This document shows, one piece after another, positions 47,858 through 57,299 of a DNA stretch of 64,000 bases. The stretch covers positions 1,663,501-1,727,500 of the forward strand of contig FSRD01000001.1 of the NCBI GenBank assembly GCA_900129675.1, given 5' to 3'. Each line of letters opens with the position of its first letter. Within the stretch, counting starts at the first letter, position 1. The notes under the pieces were generated by a model. It had not been told where the DNA came from. It did not search any database and saw nothing but the letters and a program-made list of their open reading frames with translations. Position numbers and translations under genes: made by a program. This DNA comes from Bradyrhizobium erythrophlei. GTDB lineage: Bacteria > Pseudomonadota > Alphaproteobacteria > Rhizobiales > Xanthobacteraceae.

Positions 47858-48594
47858 TTCTTTTTCCCGCCGTCGACCTGAAGAACGGCCAGTGCGTGCG
47901 CCTCGAACAGGGCGACATGGCGCGCGCGACCGTATTCAACCTCGATCCCGCGGCGCAGGCGCGCGCCTTCGCCGCCCAGGGGTTCGAATATCTGCACGTC
48001 GTCGACCTCGACGGCGCCTTTGCCGGCAAGCCGATGAACGCTGTCGCCGTCGAGGCGATGCTGAAGGCGGTCACCATGCCGGTGCAGCTCGGCGGCGGCA
48101 TCCGCGATCTCAAGACGGTTGAGGCCTGGCTCGACAAGGGCATTGCGCGCGTGATCATCGGCACCGCCGCGGTGCGCGATCCCGAGCTGGTCAAAAGTGC
48201 CGCGAAAAAATTCCCCGGCCGCGTCGCGGTCGGTCTCGACGCGCGCGACGGCAAGGTCGCGGTCGAAGGCTGGGCCGAGACCTCGCAGGTGACCGCGCTC
48301 GAGATCGCGCAGCGGTTCGAGGATGCCGGCGTCGCCGCGATCATTTTTACCGACATAGCGCGCGACGGCCTGCTCAAGGGCCTCAACCTCGATGCGACCA
48401 TCGCGCTCGCCGAGCGCATCTCCATTCCCGTTATTGCCTCCGGCGGCTTTGCCTCGATCGAGGATGTGACGGCGCTGCTGGCGCCGCGCGCCAAAAAGCT
48501 TGCGGGCGCCATCGCCGGCCGCGCGCTCTATGACGGCCGCCTCGATCCCACAGCTGCCCTGGCGCTGATCCGCAACGCGCGCGCCGCGGCTTAG
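47854..48594 (+). CDS. hisA: ProFAR isomerase HisA
   Basis: A ~246-residue (beta/alpha)8-barrel: [20 protein letters not shown] with the catalytic Asp near residue 7, [20 protein letters not shown], and [13 protein letters not shown] with the second Asp. It isomerises ProFAR to PRFAR. GTG 47854 overlaps the hisH stop (GTGA); another GTG at 47845 is possible. Confidence 0.95.
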   Translation: MILFPAVDLKNGQCVRLEQGDMARATVFNLDPAAQARAFAAQGFEYLHVVDLDGAFAGKPMNAVAVEAMLKAVTMPVQLGGGIRDLKTVEAWLDKGIARVIIGTAAVRDPELVKSAAKKFPGRVAVGLDARDGKVAVEGWAETSQVTALEIAQRFEDAGVAAIIFTDIARDGLLKGLNLDATIALAERISIPVIASGGFASIEDVTALLAPRAKKLAGAIAGRALYDGRLDPTAALALIRNARAAA

Positions 48595-48604
48595 GAGACC
48601 GTCC

Positions 48605-49381
48605 ATGTTCAAGGTTCGCGTGATCCCCTGCCTCGACGTCAAGGACGGCCGAGTGGTCAAGGGCGTCAATTTCGTCGATCTGCGCGACGCCGGCGATCCC
48701 GTCGAAGCGGCGATTGCGTACGACGCCGCCGGCGCCGATGAACTCTGTTTCCTCGACATCACTGCGACCCACGAAAACCGCGGCACCATGCTGGACGTGG
48801 TGCGGCGGACCGCGGAAGCCTGCTTCATGCCGCTGACCGTGGGCGGCGGGGTTCGCACCATCGACGATATCCGCACGCTGCTGCGGTCCGGCGCCGACAA
48901 GGTCTCGATCAACTCTGCCGCCGTCAGCCGCCGCGAATTCGTCAAGGAGGGCGCGGAAAAGTTCGGCGAGCAATGCATCGTGGTCGCGATCGACGCCAAG
49001 CGCGTCAAGCGCGGCGGCGGTTCGGACCGCTGGGAGATCTTTACCCATGGCGGCCGCAACTCCACCGGGATCGACGCCATCGAATATGCCCAGGAAGTGG
49101 TCTCGCTCGGCGCCGGTGAAATTCTGCTGACCTCGATGGACCGCGACGGCACCCGGCAGGGCTTTGACCTGCCGCTGACGCAGGCGGTCGCCGACAGTGT
49201 TCCCGTACCGGTAATCGCATCCGGCGGCGTCGGCAATCTCGACCATCTCGTGGAAGGCATCCGCCAGGGGCACGCCACCGCGGTGCTGGCGGCGTCGATT
49301 TTCCACTTCGGAGAATTTACCATACGTGAGGCCAAGGATCACATGGTGCGCGCCGGGCTACCGATGCGGCTCGATCCCTGA
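48605..49381 (+). CDS. hisF: Imidazole glycerol phosphate synthase, cyclase subunit
   Basis: A 258-residue barrel: [20 protein letters not shown] with catalytic D11, [37 protein letters not shown] with the second Asp, and LTSMDRDGT. It makes imidazole glycerol phosphate with HisH. It lies 10 bp after hisA. Confidence 0.97.
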   Translation: MFKVRVIPCLDVKDGRVVKGVNFVDLRDAGDPVEAAIAYDAAGADELCFLDITATHENRGTMLDVVRRTAEACFMPLTVGGGVRTIDDIRTLLRSGADKVSINSAAVSRREFVKEGAEKFGEQCIVVAIDAKRVKRGGGSDRWEIFTHGGRNSTGIDAIEYAQEVVSLGAGEILLTSMDRDGTRQGFDLPLTQAVADSVPVPVIASGGVGNLDHLVEGIRQGHATAVLAASIFHFGEFTIREAKDHMVRAGLPMRLDP

Positions 49382-49461
49382 CGACTCCCCGTCACAAAAG
49401 TGCTAAGTCGGTTTGGGGATGGCGTCCGGTCGTTGCGGGCGCATTTGTTTGAGTGCAGTTG

Positions 49462-49785
49462 ATGTCGCGTTTTACGGTCCATGATCTGGCCGCCACCATC
49501 GATGCCCGCGCAGCGTCGGGAGGAGAGGCGTCCTACACAAGAAAGCTGCTCGACAAGGGCGCGGAGCACTGCGCCAAGAAATTCGGCGAAGAGGCGGTCG
49601 AAACCGTGATCGCCGCGGTCGAGAACGACCGCGATCACCTGATCGCCGAAAGCGCCGATCTGTTGTTTCACCTGCTGGTGCTGCTGAAGTCGCGCGGCGT
49701 GAAGCTTGAAGACGTCGAGGCCGCGCTGGCGCAGCGCACGACAATGTCCGGTCTGGAAGAGAAAGCCGCGCGCAGGCGCGATTAG
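49462..49785 (+). CDS. hisE: Phosphoribosyl-ATP pyrophosphatase
   Basis: A 107-residue MazG-like all-helical enzyme: SYTRKLLDKGAEHCAKKFGEEAVETVIAAV with the metal-binding glutamates, and ESADLLFHLLVLLKSRG. It does the second step of histidine synthesis. ATG 49462 is preferred over TTG 49453. HisI, the partner activity, is not fused and not in this window. Confidence 0.95.
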   Translation: MSRFTVHDLAATIDARAASGGEASYTRKLLDKGAEHCAKKFGEEAVETVIAAVENDRDHLIAESADLLFHLLVLLKSRGVKLEDVEAALAQRTTMSGLEEKAARRRD

Positions 49786-49803
49786 TTCATCAAGGGCGAC
49801 GCC

Positions 49804-50760
49804 ATGGATATTCGGGCTCCCGAGCAACAATACAATCCCTACCGGATTTTCACGCGCGAACAGTGGGCGCGGCTGCGTGACGACACGCCGATGACGCTGG
49901 AGCCGGGTGAATTCGAGCGGTTGCGATCGCTGCATGACCGCCTCGATCTGAAGGAAGTCGAGGACATTTATCTGCCGCTGTCGCGGTTGTTGTCGATCTA
50001 TGTCGATGCGACCCACCGGCTCTACCAGGCGCAGCGCCAGTTCCTCGGCATCCGGGATCGCAAGGTGCCCTATATCATCGGCGTCGCGGGCTCGGTGGCG
50101 GTCGGCAAGTCGACCACCGCACGCGTGCTGCAGGCGCTGCTGGCGCGCTGGTCGCCGCGGCCCAAGGTCGAAATGGTGACGACCGACGGCTTCCTGTTCC
50201 CCAAGGCCGTGCTCGAGCGGCAGGGCATCCTGCAGAAGAAGGGTTTCCCCGAGAGCTACGACCTGCCGATGCTGCTGTCGTTCCTGAGCGACATCAAGGC
50301 CGGGCGGCGGCCGGTCCGTGCACCGGTCTATTCGCATCTCACCTACGATATCGTGCCGAACCAATGGACCGAGGTCGACCACCCCGACATCCTGATCGTC
50401 GAGGGCGTCAACGTGCTGCAGACCGGCCGGCTGCCGCGCGACGGCAAGGCGATTCCTGTGGTCTCCGACTTCTTCGACTTCTCCGTCTATATCGACGCCG
50501 ACGAACCGGTGCTGCGCCGATGGTTTGTGCGGCGCTTTCTGGCGCTGCGCGATACCGCGTTCCACGATCCCAGGTCGTATTTCCACCGCTACGCCCCGCT
50601 CTCGGACGAAGAAGCAACCGCCACCGCGCTCGCGATCTGGGAACGCACCAACCTTGCCAATCTCGAGGACAACATCCTGCCGACGCGGCCGCGCGCGACG
50701 CTGATCCTCAAGAAGGGCGCCGACCACGTGGTCGAATCGGTGGCGCTGCGGCGGCTGTAG
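49804..50760 (+). CDS. coaA: Pantothenate kinase (type I)
   Basis: A 318-residue CoaA: N-terminal [21 protein letters not shown]-loop [17 protein letters not shown] (about 93-109), [14 protein letters not shown] and the C-terminal [25 protein letters not shown]. It does the first committed step of coenzyme A synthesis. The start is 18 bp past hisE, so it is probably the last gene of that transcript. Confidence 0.95.
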   Translation: MDIRAPEQQYNPYRIFTREQWARLRDDTPMTLEPGEFERLRSLHDRLDLKEVEDIYLPLSRLLSIYVDATHRLYQAQRQFLGIRDRKVPYIIGVAGSVAVGKSTTARVLQALLARWSPRPKVEMVTTDGFLFPKAVLERQGILQKKGFPESYDLPMLLSFLSDIKAGRRPVRAPVYSHLTYDIVPNQWTEVDHPDILIVEGVNVLQTGRLPRDGKAIPVVSDFFDFSVYIDADEPVLRRWFVRRFLALRDTAFHDPRSYFHRYAPLSDEEATATALAIWERTNLANLEDNILPTRPRATLILKKGADHVVESVALRRL

Positions 50761-50781
50761 GCGCACCCTGATCGTCCGGAT

Positions 50782-50820
50782 AGATGGATTGCTTCGTCGC
50801 GTTGCTCCTCGCAATGACGA
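50782..50820. repeat. Half REP-like element (ATGGATTGCTTCG ... CTCGCAATGACG)
   Basis: One arm of the family at 15329-15447; the other arm is missing. It lies between convergent coaA and the kinase gene. Confidence 0.65.
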
Positions 50821-50826
50821 ACCCCC

Positions 50827-53085
50827 TCACGCCGCGAGATGCCGCGACGCGGCGAGGCCCGCGAGCGCCTCGGCCAGCTTTTCGCGATCGAGCGGCTTGA
50901 TCAAAAAGCCGTCCATGCCGGACTCGAAGCAGGCGTAGCGGTCTTCCACCAGCGTGTTGGCGGTGAGCGCCAGAATCGGCGTGCGTCGTCCCGACTGTGC
51001 AGCCTCCAGGTCACGAATCCGCTTGGTGGCTTCGATGCCGTTGAGTTGCGGCATCTGGATGTCCATCAAGACCAGATCGTAGGCCGCACCGGCGGATTTC
51101 GCCGACAGCCAGGATTCCAGCGCCTCCTCGCCATTGGTGGTAATGACGGCGTGATGCCCGAGCCGGCCGAGCAGCGAGCGCATCAACAGTGCATTGATCT
51201 CATTGTCTTCGGCGACCAGGATCGAAAGCCCCTTGCCCGGCGGCGTGGCCGCTTTCTCGACCTCGTCGGCGGGCGCGATCGGGGTTTCGCCGGCAAGGCC
51301 GGACGCCAGAATCTCCGGTGTCGCGGTCAGGCGCGCGGCGAGCGAGGCGGCGCGCACCGGTTTGACCAGATAGCCGGTGAAGGCGGACGCCGCGGATAGT
51401 TGCAGTTCATGCCGCGTCGCCGGCGTGAACATCACGATCCGATGCATCGCGTGAAGGCGCGCGGCTTCGCCGAGTTTTTCGATGCCGGCCGTGCCCAGCG
51501 CGTGATCGATCAGGATCGCCTGCCAGGTACGCTCGGGCAACAGCGCCAGCGCGACGTCGACATCCCCGACCATGCAGGTCTGGCCGCCCCAGCGCTGCAG
51601 CCGCCGCGCCGTCAGCGACGCTTCGATGCTCTCCGATGAAACCAGCATGATCGATTGGCCGGTCAGATCCGGTGCTGCGAAACTCTTTTGCTCTGTGCCG
51701 GCGGCAACCGCCAGCGGGATCGATACTTCGAACGTCGAGCCTGTGCCGGGCGTGCTTTCCAGCGTGATGCGGCCGCCCATGCGCTTGACGATACGCTCGG
51801 AGATGCTGAGGCCCAGGCCGGTGCCGCCATAGCTGCGCGCGATGCGGTCGTCGGCCTGCTCGAACTCGCGGAAAATCCGCTGCTGCGCCTCGGGCGCGAT
51901 GCCGATGCCGGTGTCGCGCACCAGAAAACTGATTTCGTTGGGCCAGATGCCGGGCTCGACGATCAGCGCTACGCCGCCGGTCGCGGTGAACTTGATGGCG
52001 TTGCCGGCGAGGTTGAGCAGCACCTGGCGCAGCCGCGCCGCGTCGCCGATCACCTGCGTCGGCAGCCGCTCGTCGATGTATGCGGCGATCTCGATCTTCC
52101 TGGCCTCGGCGCGCGGCGCCAGCAATTCGGTGATGTCCTCGATCAGCACCGAGAGCGGGAACGGGCGATGTTCGAGATCGATCTTGCCGGCCTCGATCTT
52201 GGAATAGTCCAGCAGTTCCTCGATCAGCGCGAGCAGCGCGTCGCCCGAGGTTTTTACCGCCTTGGCGTAGGTGGTCTGCTCCGGCGTCAGCGGCGTATCC
52301 ATCAGCAGGCCGCTCATGCCGATGATGCCGTTCAGGGGCGTGCGGATTTCGTGGCTGGCCATCGCGAGGAATCGCGACTTGGCGCGGTTCGCGGCATCGG
52401 CCTGGTCGCGGGCCTCGGCCAGCGCGCGTTCGCTCTCGGTGCGGTCGGTGACGTCGCGGCCGACGCTTTGCATTTCCGCGGGGCTCCCCGCATCGTGGCG
52501 GACCAGGCCTTCGCGCCAGGCGATCCATCGCGGCCCCAGCGGACCAGCGACTTTTTGATCATGGATGCGGGTGCCGTTGGATTCCAGCGCGGTGTCGCCC
52601 TGTTCGAGGATGGTGAGCGTGGCGCGGCTGCCGATCAGGGCGCTGCGCGGCATCTCGGCCAGTTCGCAATAGGCATCGTTGACGTAGCTGATGCGGCCAT
52701 CGGTGTCGCGCAGCACGATCAGATCGCCCTGCGATTCGAACAGCCGGCGGGCGCGCGCTTCGGCCTCCTGCAATTCCCAGTTTCGATCGGCCAGCGCTTC
52801 ATTGTGCAGGGCGATCCGGCGCATCTTCCGGCGCATCAGGCGCAGCCGGACGCTTAAGGTAACGAGCGCGACGCAGGCGATCGCGAACAGGAAACTGGTG
52901 CCGATCGCAAAAGCCTGCGGATCATAGCCGGAGATTTCCGTCCGGCTGCCGGCAATGAAGCCATAGGCACCGCCGAACGTGGCGGAGAAGATCATGAACG
53001 AGCGCAGGGCGAAGGCGATCCACGGATGGCGGCGCCCGAAGCGGCGTAGGCGTATCTTGATCCGGAACGTTCGCCCCATCGCCAA
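50827..53085 (-). CDS. Hybrid histidine kinase: membrane anchor, PAS, HisKA, ATPase, two receivers
   Basis: A 752-residue protein. Two membrane helices occupy about 25-75, with a short periplasmic loop. A coiled stretch leads to a PAS domain (about 115-215), then HisKA with H245 in [13 protein letters not shown], and an ATPase domain ([38 protein letters not shown]). Two receivers follow: a degenerate-looking one (about 480-590, ILIDHALG) and a full one (about 625-745, [11 protein letters not shown] and [15 protein letters not shown]). No regulator gene is adjacent, so the partner is unknown. Confidence 0.93.
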   Translation of the reverse strand: MAMGRTFRIKIRLRRFGRRHPWIAFALRSFMIFSATFGGAYGFIAGSRTEISGYDPQAFAIGTSFLFAIACVALVTLSVRLRLMRRKMRRIALHNEALADRNWELQEAEARARRLFESQGDLIVLRDTDGRISYVNDAYCELAEMPRSALIGSRATLTILEQGDTALESNGTRIHDQKVAGPLGPRWIAWREGLVRHDAGSPAEMQSVGRDVTDRTESERALAEARDQADAANRAKSRFLAMASHEIRTPLNGIIGMSGLLMDTPLTPEQTTYAKAVKTSGDALLALIEELLDYSKIEAGKIDLEHRPFPLSVLIEDITELLAPRAEARKIEIAAYIDERLPTQVIGDAARLRQVLLNLAGNAIKFTATGGVALIVEPGIWPNEISFLVRDTGIGIAPEAQQRIFREFEQADDRIARSYGGTGLGLSISERIVKRMGGRITLESTPGTGSTFEVSIPLAVAAGTEQKSFAAPDLTGQSIMLVSSESIEASLTARRLQRWGGQTCMVGDVDVALALLPERTWQAILIDHALGTAGIEKLGEAARLHAMHRIVMFTPATRHELQLSAASAFTGYLVKPVRAASLAARLTATPEILASGLAGETPIAPADEVEKAATPPGKGLSILVAEDNEINALLMRSLLGRLGHHAVITTNGEEALESWLSAKSAGAAYDLVLMDIQMPQLNGIEATKRIRDLEAAQSGRRTPILALTANTLVEDRYACFESGMDGFLIKPLDREKLAEALAGLAASRHLAA

Positions 53086-53233
53086 TGTCCCTGAGATTGC
53101 TCGCCCGAAATTGAGGCGGTGTGATCCGCTTTATATGTTGTGGAGACGATGCGTCGGCGACACTTGCAAAGTGCTTGAAGGCGGCTGCGATTGCGCCTTG
53201 CGATGCGAACAGGGTTGATGAAAGGTTAACGGC

Positions 53234-53698
53234 TCAAAGCGAGGCGGCGGTGAGGCGGTGCCCGCCGCGGGCGCCGACAATGAGCGCGGCGGCGTCGCGC
53301 GCCGAAAACGTCCTGGAGCGCACAAAGATCCGGTAATCGGCGGGTCCATCGTGCGAGAGGTAGATGAGCGGCTCGGACGCTGACGGATTTTGCGAGATCG
53401 CGACCAGTTGCGGCAGCGTGCTGGTTTCGCAGGCACCGGCCTCGGCATCGTCGATATCGTCGATGACGGTGAAATCGGCGTCGGTGACGCTGTCGGTAAT
53501 CTGGACCCGCACGGTCGCGAGCCTGGGGTCGCGGGTGAAGCCGACGTGAAGCTGGGCTTGCCAGGAGAGCGAGGCGATCTGCACCGAAGTGCCGGCAACC
53601 TCGATGCAGGGCTTTGGACCCGGCAGCAACTCGCCGCGCGCAAATACGGCGGCAATGGCCAACGGAACAACCGAGGCCAGAATCTTGAAGCGCAACAT
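53234..53698 (-). CDS. Small secreted protein of unknown function
   Basis: A 154-residue protein with an N-terminal signal (MLRFKILASVVPLAIAAVFARG) and a hydrophilic body containing CIEVAGTSVQIASLSWQAQLHVGFTRDPRLATVRVQITDS. Two cysteines (CIEVAG and GACETS) may form a disulfide. I do not recognise the family. The overlapping frame 53226-53705 is Arg/His-rich and lacks a signal, so I reject it. Confidence 0.65.
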   Translation of the reverse strand: MLRFKILASVVPLAIAAVFARGELLPGPKPCIEVAGTSVQIASLSWQAQLHVGFTRDPRLATVRVQITDSVTDADFTVIDDIDDAEAGACETSTLPQLVAISQNPSASEPLIYLSHDGPADYRIFVRSRTFSARDAAALIVGARGGHRLTAASL

Positions 53699-53827
53699 GG
53701 GACACTACTCACTCGACATAGGCCCGTGACGACGGGCTTATGGTTGGCAGAGCGTAAACAAAACTCGTTACCGCCGGGTTTATGCGGGGGATGGCGAAGT
53801 TCGGATTCGGTTTTCAAATAGCCCGGG

Positions 53828-53938
53828 CCGTCATTGCGAGCGAAGCGAAGCAATCCATCGCGCCGCATGAAGCAATCCATCGCGCCGCATAAAGAAAGAA
53901 TGGATTGCTTCGTCGCTTCGCTCCTCGCAATGACGATC
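53828..53938. repeat. Palindromic REP-like element (CGTCATTGCGAG family)
   Basis: Same family as 15329-15447. It has an internal duplication: GAAGCAATCCATCGCGCCGC occurs twice, 25 bp apart. It abuts copy B of the ~550 bp element. Confidence 0.8.
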
Positions 53939-53956
53939 CAAAACGCACCTTCGCGA

Positions 53957-54477
53957 TCCCGCGGCGCGATGCGCCCGGGTTGCACAGAAATCATTCGCCC
54001 CAACAAGAAGAGGGCGCAGGGAATGCCGGGTGCACGCTGCACCCGCGGTCTCGTGTGCAAGGTTGTGCGAAAAAACGCACACGAGCATACAGGTTCAGCG
54101 GAAACACTCCGGCATTCCCCGCGCAATGGTTTTACGGCTTATGCCGTGCTCGGCGACGAATTCGTCTTGTCACCGTCGTCAGCGGATTAAAGGTTTCGCC
54201 GAACCCGGTCGGGCCAACAAAGACCTCCGCGAACTTGACACCAGCAACGGGTGCCAGGACCACACGGTTTTGCCGTACGCATCAGCGCCGTTCGTCTGCG
54301 CGCTCTGAATGGCTCACGGAAAACCGCCCTGCTATCCGTTCGCGCGCCGACGCTGCCGCGTCCACCGCATCCCCGACCCAACGTTTGTGACGATCGCGAA
54401 ACGCCCCTCTTTCGGGCCGGGATGGGGCGAGCTTCTAGCGGTGATTTGCCCGACGGAGTAAGAGGAATTTTTTCTTA
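53957..54477. repeat. Repeated element, copy B (~520 bp), inverted relative to copy A
   Basis: Reverse-complement match of 5594-6145. The GGGTGCA/TGCACCC hairpin is fully paired here where copy A has one mismatch. An open plus-strand frame (53834-54190, MRAKRSNPSRRMKQS...) runs through it and the adjacent repeat; similar frames are often annotated as hypothetical proteins in Bradyrhizobium, but the interrupted frame in copy A argues against coding. Confidence 0.7.
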
Positions 54478-54605
54478 AAAACGTCTTGACAGCAAATTGG
54501 TTGATTTGCCCGTCGGGCACCTGCGGCCATGCTGCTCGTCTCAGATTATCGGCCAATGCGCGGTGGGACAGCGCTTCGGCGAGATGGAGCCGATAGTGCA
54601 TCCAC

Positions 54606-54665
<60 letters not shown>

Positions 54666-54800
54666 GCCCCATCTGGTGGCTTAAAGGGCTGTCAACCTTG
54701 ATCCTCGCTGAGGTCTTGCGCACGCTTCGGTTTGGTACCTAATCAAAAAGGAAATCTCACCGACACGCCAATGCTTGTGAAGACATCAAAAGGAATAGAA

Positions 54801-55151
54801 ATGAAAACAGCGATTGGTGTGGTCGCAATGTGCATTCTGTTTGCGCGACCAATTTATGCAGATGATCAAGCTCCAAGCTGGATCACGAAGGAGAAACTGG
54901 CGGGTTTGAAAACAATCGGGATTGATCCGGCAAACGATATCGAAGCGAAGGCCAATTATCATTGGAGATACCGAGCCAAGAAAGAGTTGGCTGTTGGTGT
55001 CTATTCCTGTCCAATTGGAAGTACCGTCGATATCTCAAGAACTATCGACCTGATCATTTCCCCGGATGGGGCGCCGTGCAGCAGTGCGAAGGAAGGTAAC
55101 TTTCGCTTTCTCAAGCTTTTGCCAAACGGTTCCGCAGAGCCAATGCCGTGA
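54801..55151 (+). CDS. Small secreted protein, unknown
   Basis: A 116-residue protein with a signal peptide (MKTAIGVVAMCILFARPIYA, cut near YADDQA) and a mature part with CPIGSTVDISRTIDLIISPDGAPC, where two cysteines may pair. ATG 54801 has a good AGGA site; 23 extra upstream codons lack one. It is clearly richer in A+T than its surroundings, which suggests acquired DNA. Its stop overlaps the next small frame (TGATG). Confidence 0.65.
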   Translation: MKTAIGVVAMCILFARPIYADDQAPSWITKEKLAGLKTIGIDPANDIEAKANYHWRYRAKKELAVGVYSCPIGSTVDISRTIDLIISPDGAPCSSAKEGNFRFLKLLPNGSAEPMP

Positions 55152-55267
55152 TGGTGAACAAATCGAAGCAAAGCCGAAACCCAATCACGGAAGGCACGCT
55201 AGCCGACGGCATGAACCTCGACGTCGCGGATGTAGCCGTCATATTGAAGCTGAAGGATGTGCCCTGA
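55151..55267 (+). CDS. Very small ORF coupled to the secreted-protein gene
   Basis: A 38-residue frame, MVNKSKQSRNPITEGTLADG... to KLKDVP. Its ATG overlaps the previous stop codon by one base (TGATG), a typical coupling arrangement. Composition is protein-like, but there is no known family and it may be a gene remnant. Confidence 0.35.
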   Translation: MVNKSKQSRNPITEGTLADGMNLDVADVAVILKLKDVP

Positions 55268-55325
55268 GCGAAGGGCATCACAGGCTGTTTGTACCCACAT
55301 TCAGTTACCTTGGGAGATTATCGCT

Positions 55326-55454
55326 ATGAGCGATGAGGAAAAGCGCTTGGAATGCCTAGCATGGCCGCCGACACCGCCAACGCTCATGAAGTGTGGAAGT
55401 GGCGGCCAAGTACTTGGCGTTTGTTATTCCGGACGCGACCCGCCCAGAGCATAA
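55326..55454 (+). CDS. Very small ORF, possibly a gene remnant
   Basis: A 42-residue frame, MSDEEKRLECLAWPPTPPTL..., with a GGGAG ribosome site at the right distance. Its 3' end overlaps the opposite-strand gene 55424-55606 by 31 bp. Three cysteines in 42 residues. No family recognised. Confidence 0.3.
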   Translation: MSDEEKRLECLAWPPTPPTLMKCGSGGQVLGVCYSGRDPPRA

Positions 55455-55606
55455 ATCGAGTCCACAACGGCATTCAGGTAGTCAGCCCGGCTGACTGACT
55501 CCCACCCGTTCTTCTTTTCGATACGAAAGAGGATGTCGAAAGCCATGCCTTGAGCTACTTCGAATTTAGATTTGCCGGTTACTTCAACGTCAATCTCATC
55601 TGCCAT
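55424..55606 (-). CDS. Small acidic protein, unknown
   Basis: A 60-residue protein, MADEIDVEVTGKSKFEVAQG..., acidic, with alternating charged and hydrophobic residues. A good GGAGA site precedes the ATG. No family recognised. It lies within the A+T-rich accessory patch; two hairpins lie upstream of it. Confidence 0.5.
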   Translation of the reverse strand: MADEIDVEVTGKSKFEVAQGMAFDILFRIEKKNGWESVSRADYLNAVVDSIYALGGSRPE

Positions 55607-55630
55607 AGGAATCTCCGGTTGAATGAGTTT

Positions 55631-55665
55631 GGTTGTAACAACCGGAAGGACTCATAGCTGAGTCC
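55631..55665. promoter_or_regulatory. Two tandem hairpins upstream of the small acidic-protein gene
   Basis: GGTTGTAACAACC (55631-55643) and GGACTCATAGCTGAGTCC (55648-55665) are both perfect inverted repeats, five bases apart. They could form in the leader of the 55424-55606 gene or act as protein-binding sites. Confidence 0.4.
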
Positions 55666-55791
55666 TGAAAATTCTCGGATTCGAGATCGCGCTATCCCAC
55701 TAATAAATCGCAACCATCCACCGTTTGGGTGTGCAAAGCGCACAATCCGCACAGGAGGTACGAGAACATTGCGGGAACGCGAATAGCCAGC

Positions 55792-56052
55792 TCAATTCAG
55801 CTTCGACCCCGCCGCAGCAACCACCGTATTGGTAGCCTGCGGCTGCTCCAGCATCTTCAGCGCGTCATCGAGGCCGTTGCGCAGATTGATGGCGGCGTTT
55901 TGGATGCAGCGGATCCGGCCGCTTGAGATGAACCTCACTTCGGTGGTGCCGTCCGGCTTGGGCACCAGAATTGGGGTCGCCAGTTCCACCTCGACGGCGC
56001 TGTTCATGGTGCCGTAGGCGCCGACGATGTCGAAATAGATCAGCGGCGCCAT
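55792..56052 (-). CDS. Conserved hypothetical protein
   Basis: An 86-residue protein, MAPLIYFDIVGAYGTMNSAVEVELATPILVPKP..., ending AAAGSKLN. The codon pattern is typical of this GC-rich genome, unlike the patch to its left. The residues open upstream of ATG 56052 are Arg-rich and unlikely to be coding. The segment GTMNSAVEVELATPI...VRFISSGRIRC suggests a small beta-rich domain. Function unknown. Confidence 0.6.
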   Translation of the reverse strand: MAPLIYFDIVGAYGTMNSAVEVELATPILVPKPDGTTEVRFISSGRIRCIQNAAINLRNGLDDALKMLEQPQATNTVVAAAGSKLN

Positions 56053-56152
56053 GGCGCCGGTGTCCTCATAGATGAGATCGGCCGGCTTGCGTTGGGTGCG
56101 CAATCCCTGCGTCCGGGGCCGGCCAAAACGGCGGCCCCGGACGCTCAACAGC

Positions 56153-57124
56153 TCAGAGCACCATCACCATCGGCTCGGGATAATAATGAAAACCCTCGCC
56201 GGCCTTGGCGACGTGGCCATAGCCCGGCCAGGCGAAGTGATAGGACATGACAGGCGTCTTGTTCGCCGCCAGCATGTCCAGCATTTTTACGCGCGTGGCC
56301 GCCGCCTGCTTCGGATCGGTGTCGTAGGAAAATTCCATCCGCGGCTTTTCGAGCAGCAGCACCGAATGGTGCGAGAGGTCGCCGAGGAAGGCGAAGGATT
56401 TGCCTTCCGAGGTCACCATGAAGATGTGGTGGCCGACGGTGTGACCGGGTGCGGCAAGCGCCTGCACGCCGGGCAGGAATTCCTGGCCGTCCTTGAAGTA
56501 GACGAGGCGATCCCGCACCGGCAGCAGGTTCGTGCGGGCATGGACGACAAAGTCCTTCAGCGGGCTGCCCATCTTGCCTTCGTCGGTCCAGTAATCGAAA
56601 TCGCTCTCGGCGATGTAGTACTGTGCGTTCGGGAATAGCGGCTTGCCGTCGTCGCCGACGACGCCACCGATATGATCGATATGCGCGTGCGAGAACACCA
56701 CCGCGTCGATGTCCGCGGGTTTGATGCCGGCTTCCGCCATGCTCTTCTGCTGCCGCCCGGTGGTCGGCCCGAATGCTTTCGAGGTGCCCATGCCGGTGTC
56801 GAACAGCACGAGCTTGTCGCCCATGTTCACGATCGGCGAGTTCTGTTCCAGCACGATATTGTCGGGCGACAGGAAATTGTCGCTCAGCATCTTCTTCACT
56901 TCGTCATCGGGCACGCCGATGAAGGTGCCCTTCGGAGGGCCGAGCGGCAACGGGCCGTCGGAAACCACCGTCACCTCGGCGCCGCCGAGATTGAAGCGGT
57001 GCCAGTAGGGCGACTGGGTGCCGAGCTTGGGCGCGCGCGCCAGCGCGCTGCCGCCGAGGAGCGTCGTTGCGCCAAGGCCTGCGCCGAGCGCAAGCAAGGA
57101 TCGTCGCGAAACATGTGATGTCAT
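56153..57124 (-). CDS. Tat-exported metallo-beta-lactamase-fold hydrolase
   Basis: A 323-residue protein with a twin-arginine signal (SRRSLLALGAGLGATTLLGG) and an MBL domain. Metal ligands are visible: SHAHIDHIGG (HxHxDH), then PGHTVGHH, LGDLSHH and a C-terminal SYHFAWPG. The arrangement resembles AHL-lactonase-like and periplasmic MBL hydrolases; the substrate is not known. ATG 57124 follows GGAGGAAG and places the RR motif correctly. Confidence 0.85.
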   Translation of the reverse strand: MTSHVSRRSLLALGAGLGATTLLGGSALARAPKLGTQSPYWHRFNLGGAEVTVVSDGPLPLGPPKGTFIGVPDDEVKKMLSDNFLSPDNIVLEQNSPIVNMGDKLVLFDTGMGTSKAFGPTTGRQQKSMAEAGIKPADIDAVVFSHAHIDHIGGVVGDDGKPLFPNAQYYIAESDFDYWTDEGKMGSPLKDFVVHARTNLLPVRDRLVYFKDGQEFLPGVQALAAPGHTVGHHIFMVTSEGKSFAFLGDLSHHSVLLLEKPRMEFSYDTDPKQAAATRVKMLDMLAANKTPVMSYHFAWPGYGHVAKAGEGFHYYPEPMVMVL

Positions 57125-57299
57125 GCGTCTTCCTCCACTGCTTTTATGAGTTCCGTCGCGTCTGGTGCCCGGACGAATTTTTCCGCCAGCTTGAAGCGGG
57201 CGCAGAAGGCTGCGCCCGCTTCGCCGGACTGGCAAGACGATTCAGGCTGCAAAAATCGCGGAGTAGCAATGTTCTGGCGACACAACCCCGTGAAGAAAA

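Noticed and set aside
53226..53705. Arg/His-rich frame overlapping the small secreted-protein gene
   Set aside because: No signal or domain; the frame at 53234-53698 has a clean signal peptide and typical codon use.
53834..54190. Hypothetical protein within copy B of the repeated element
   Set aside because: The frame is broken in copy A while hairpins are kept, so the element does not look protein-coding.
55066..55329. 87-codon frame overlapping the small secreted-protein gene
   Set aside because: Composition is Arg/His/Cys-rich like an out-of-frame reading; the coupled 38-codon frame fits better.
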